Origin: Centroberyx gerrardi
Taxonomy: Eukaryota; Chordata; Actinopteri; Beryciformes; Berycidae
DNA length: 64,000 bases
Assembly (NCBI RefSeq): GCF_048128805.1
Contig: NC_135998.1
Location: forward strand, 7,592,656-7,656,655
Direction: 5' to 3'
This document shows positions 62,621-64,000 of this stretch, one piece after another. A model generated the notes under the pieces. The model worked only from the letters and a program-made list of their open reading frames with translations. It ran no database searches and had not been told where the DNA came from. Numbering within the stretch: position 1 is the first letter of the stretch; each line of letters starts with the position of its first letter. The translations under genes and the position numbers were made by a program.

Positions 62621-64000
62621 ATAATAGCGTATTCACAATGTAAAAGAGCGACAACAATTTGTAAGAGGTTGTGGAAAACCATTTGGCGAGTCAGGAGGGG
62701 AAAGCTCCACACTAAGTGAATAAGTGGATAAATGGATGGATGGATGGAACTGTAATTGCTTGGTATAATTTTGTATTCTTACCATGTATTTACCTGGAAA
62801 ATACCTTGTGCTTAGGATGACTGTAAAAGGAAGGGTCACCAATTGATCAAAATACATATTGACTGTGTTATTATTACCACATTTATCACCATAACTGAAC
62901 CAGCATCCTATAATTCACTTATAGACATAAAAACAAAAGAAACATTTAAAACTCTTAAAAATAAAAGATAAAATCAAATTGGAGAGTCTAATTTACATAA
63001 TCTTCTTGTGATGATGTTTCTTCTTCTGTGGTTCTGTGTAGCTAATTGGGTAGGCCACCTTTCATTGGATGTTATGCGGGTGCAGATGTAACACCCGACA
63101 CCCATCCAAAATAAAGGAGTGCTTTACGGGACAGGGCACGTGGAACCCCCCCCCCGTACATGTGAGCGGAGCACACATGCACCGTTTCAGACTGACTTCA
63201 CCCAACTGCGACTGTGTTCACAAAAGCTGGGAGGACATTTAGCCCGAGAGAAAAGGGAGCGAGGGACAAAGAAGAAACGAGTCCGACTGACTGGTGAGTA
63301 ATAAGGAGTGGAACAAGAGAAGCACAGTGAGACTTTCTCACCGCGGCTCCGGCAATATCTGATGATGACTCCACCCTTTGCATGTAAACACAGGCTCACA
63401 GTATCCCCACAGTGTGCACAGGGCCTGACGCTGCCTTGGTTACTGGCTATTTTCCATACCAAACACCCTCATCAGTCACATTTCCTGGAGTATTATTCAG
63501 CTTCACACAACGGTAAAACAGGTAGGGGAGTGCCTACAACAGGCTCCTCTGTGTATTGCTCTGCCCAGAAAACCCTCTATTGACTTGTTCTGTCTGGTAT
63601 GCATGACGTATCAGATGGAGAGACGTGCGGGGAAATCTGAGCCTTCAGGCTTTGTTGAGTCCCAGAATAAAAAAGAAACGTATTTACCTTGCATTCAAAG
63701 GAGTACAATTTTGCATACCTGACCTGTAACATAAAATATGTACAATGAGTTACTTTTTTCTTGCTTGTTTGAGTTTCTGAGCATAGTTCATTCATTCCAG
63801 TTCAAGTTTTATGTGTCATATCTAAAGGTACAAGTACTTAGTACATAGTACATTCATTCATTCATTCATGCATTCATTTTCTTTACCTGCTTTTTCCTAT
63901 TCAGGGTAAAGGGGCGGCGGGGGGGGGGGGGGGGCGGTTTAGTAGTTTAGTAGCTGCAAGTAGTTCTTAAAATGATCTCTTATTTTTTTCTTATTAAAAA

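Larger units (their letters stand above)
56447..64000. other. Downstream intergenic region
   Basis: After pla2g1b there is a reverse LINE tail (56618-56690), an inverted-repeat element (57952-58539), an L2 LINE (60240-61900), a reverse LINE tail (62530-62620), and a CpG-containing patch at 63100-63300. In the last, a possible splice donor CTG|GTGAGT (63293/63294) may mark the end of a first exon of a gene beyond the window. No protein-coding exon is recognised with confidence. Confidence 0.5.

Overview
The window is nuclear DNA of a ray-finned (teleost-like) fish. The evidence is spliced vertebrate genes with GT/AG introns, fish-type LINEs of the L2/CR1 group, hAT and Tc1 elements with many non-autonomous derivatives, tRNA-derived SINE heads and long CT, CA and GATA microsatellites. 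There is no bacterial-style gene organisation. Genes occupy only a few percent of the sequence. Three protein-coding genes can be rebuilt completely, all on the + strand. Exon limits were set by hand from splice sites, reading phase and family similarity. Positions 2390-31144 hold phf24 (PHD finger protein 24, also called GINIP), 7 coding exons, 411 aa. Positions 41718-47488 hold prkab1 (AMPK beta-1 regulatory subunit), 7 coding exons, 269 aa, with a non-coding first exon near 40.6 kb. Positions 52908-56393 hold pla2g1b (pancreatic group IB phospholipase A2), 4 exons, 149 aa. They serve unrelated roles (neuronal G-protein signalling, cellular energy sensing, lipid digestion), so they are neighbours, not a pathway. 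Layout: 1-2387 is upstream sequence with a foldback element. 2.4-31.1 kb is phf24, whose 14.6-kb second and 6.5-kb fifth introns are packed with mobile elements. 31.1-32.6 kb is its probable 3' UTR. 32.6-40.5 kb is intergenic, with an LTR-like stretch, SINE, hAT MITE, GA and GATA repeats. 40.5-47.5 kb is prkab1. 47.5-52.8 kb is prkab1 3' flank with inverted-repeat elements. 52.8-56.45 kb is pla2g1b. 56.45-64 kb is intergenic and contains a degraded L2 LINE. The most unusual structure is in pla2g1b intron 1. An 813-bp insert (53336-54148) is an inverted copy of phf24 exon 6 with its flanking intron, and it is bracketed by a 35-bp direct repeat (34/35 identical) ending about 20 bases before the pla2g1b exon 2 acceptor. 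The second is a hAT transposon (15070-17544) with recognisable TIRs, a perfect 8-bp target duplication and a transposase broken by what looks like a single missing base. It sits inside a LINE reverse transcriptase whose reading frame rejoins exactly when the hAT and one target copy are removed. No search or alignment tool was used, so family names rest on recognition and similarity figures are by eye.
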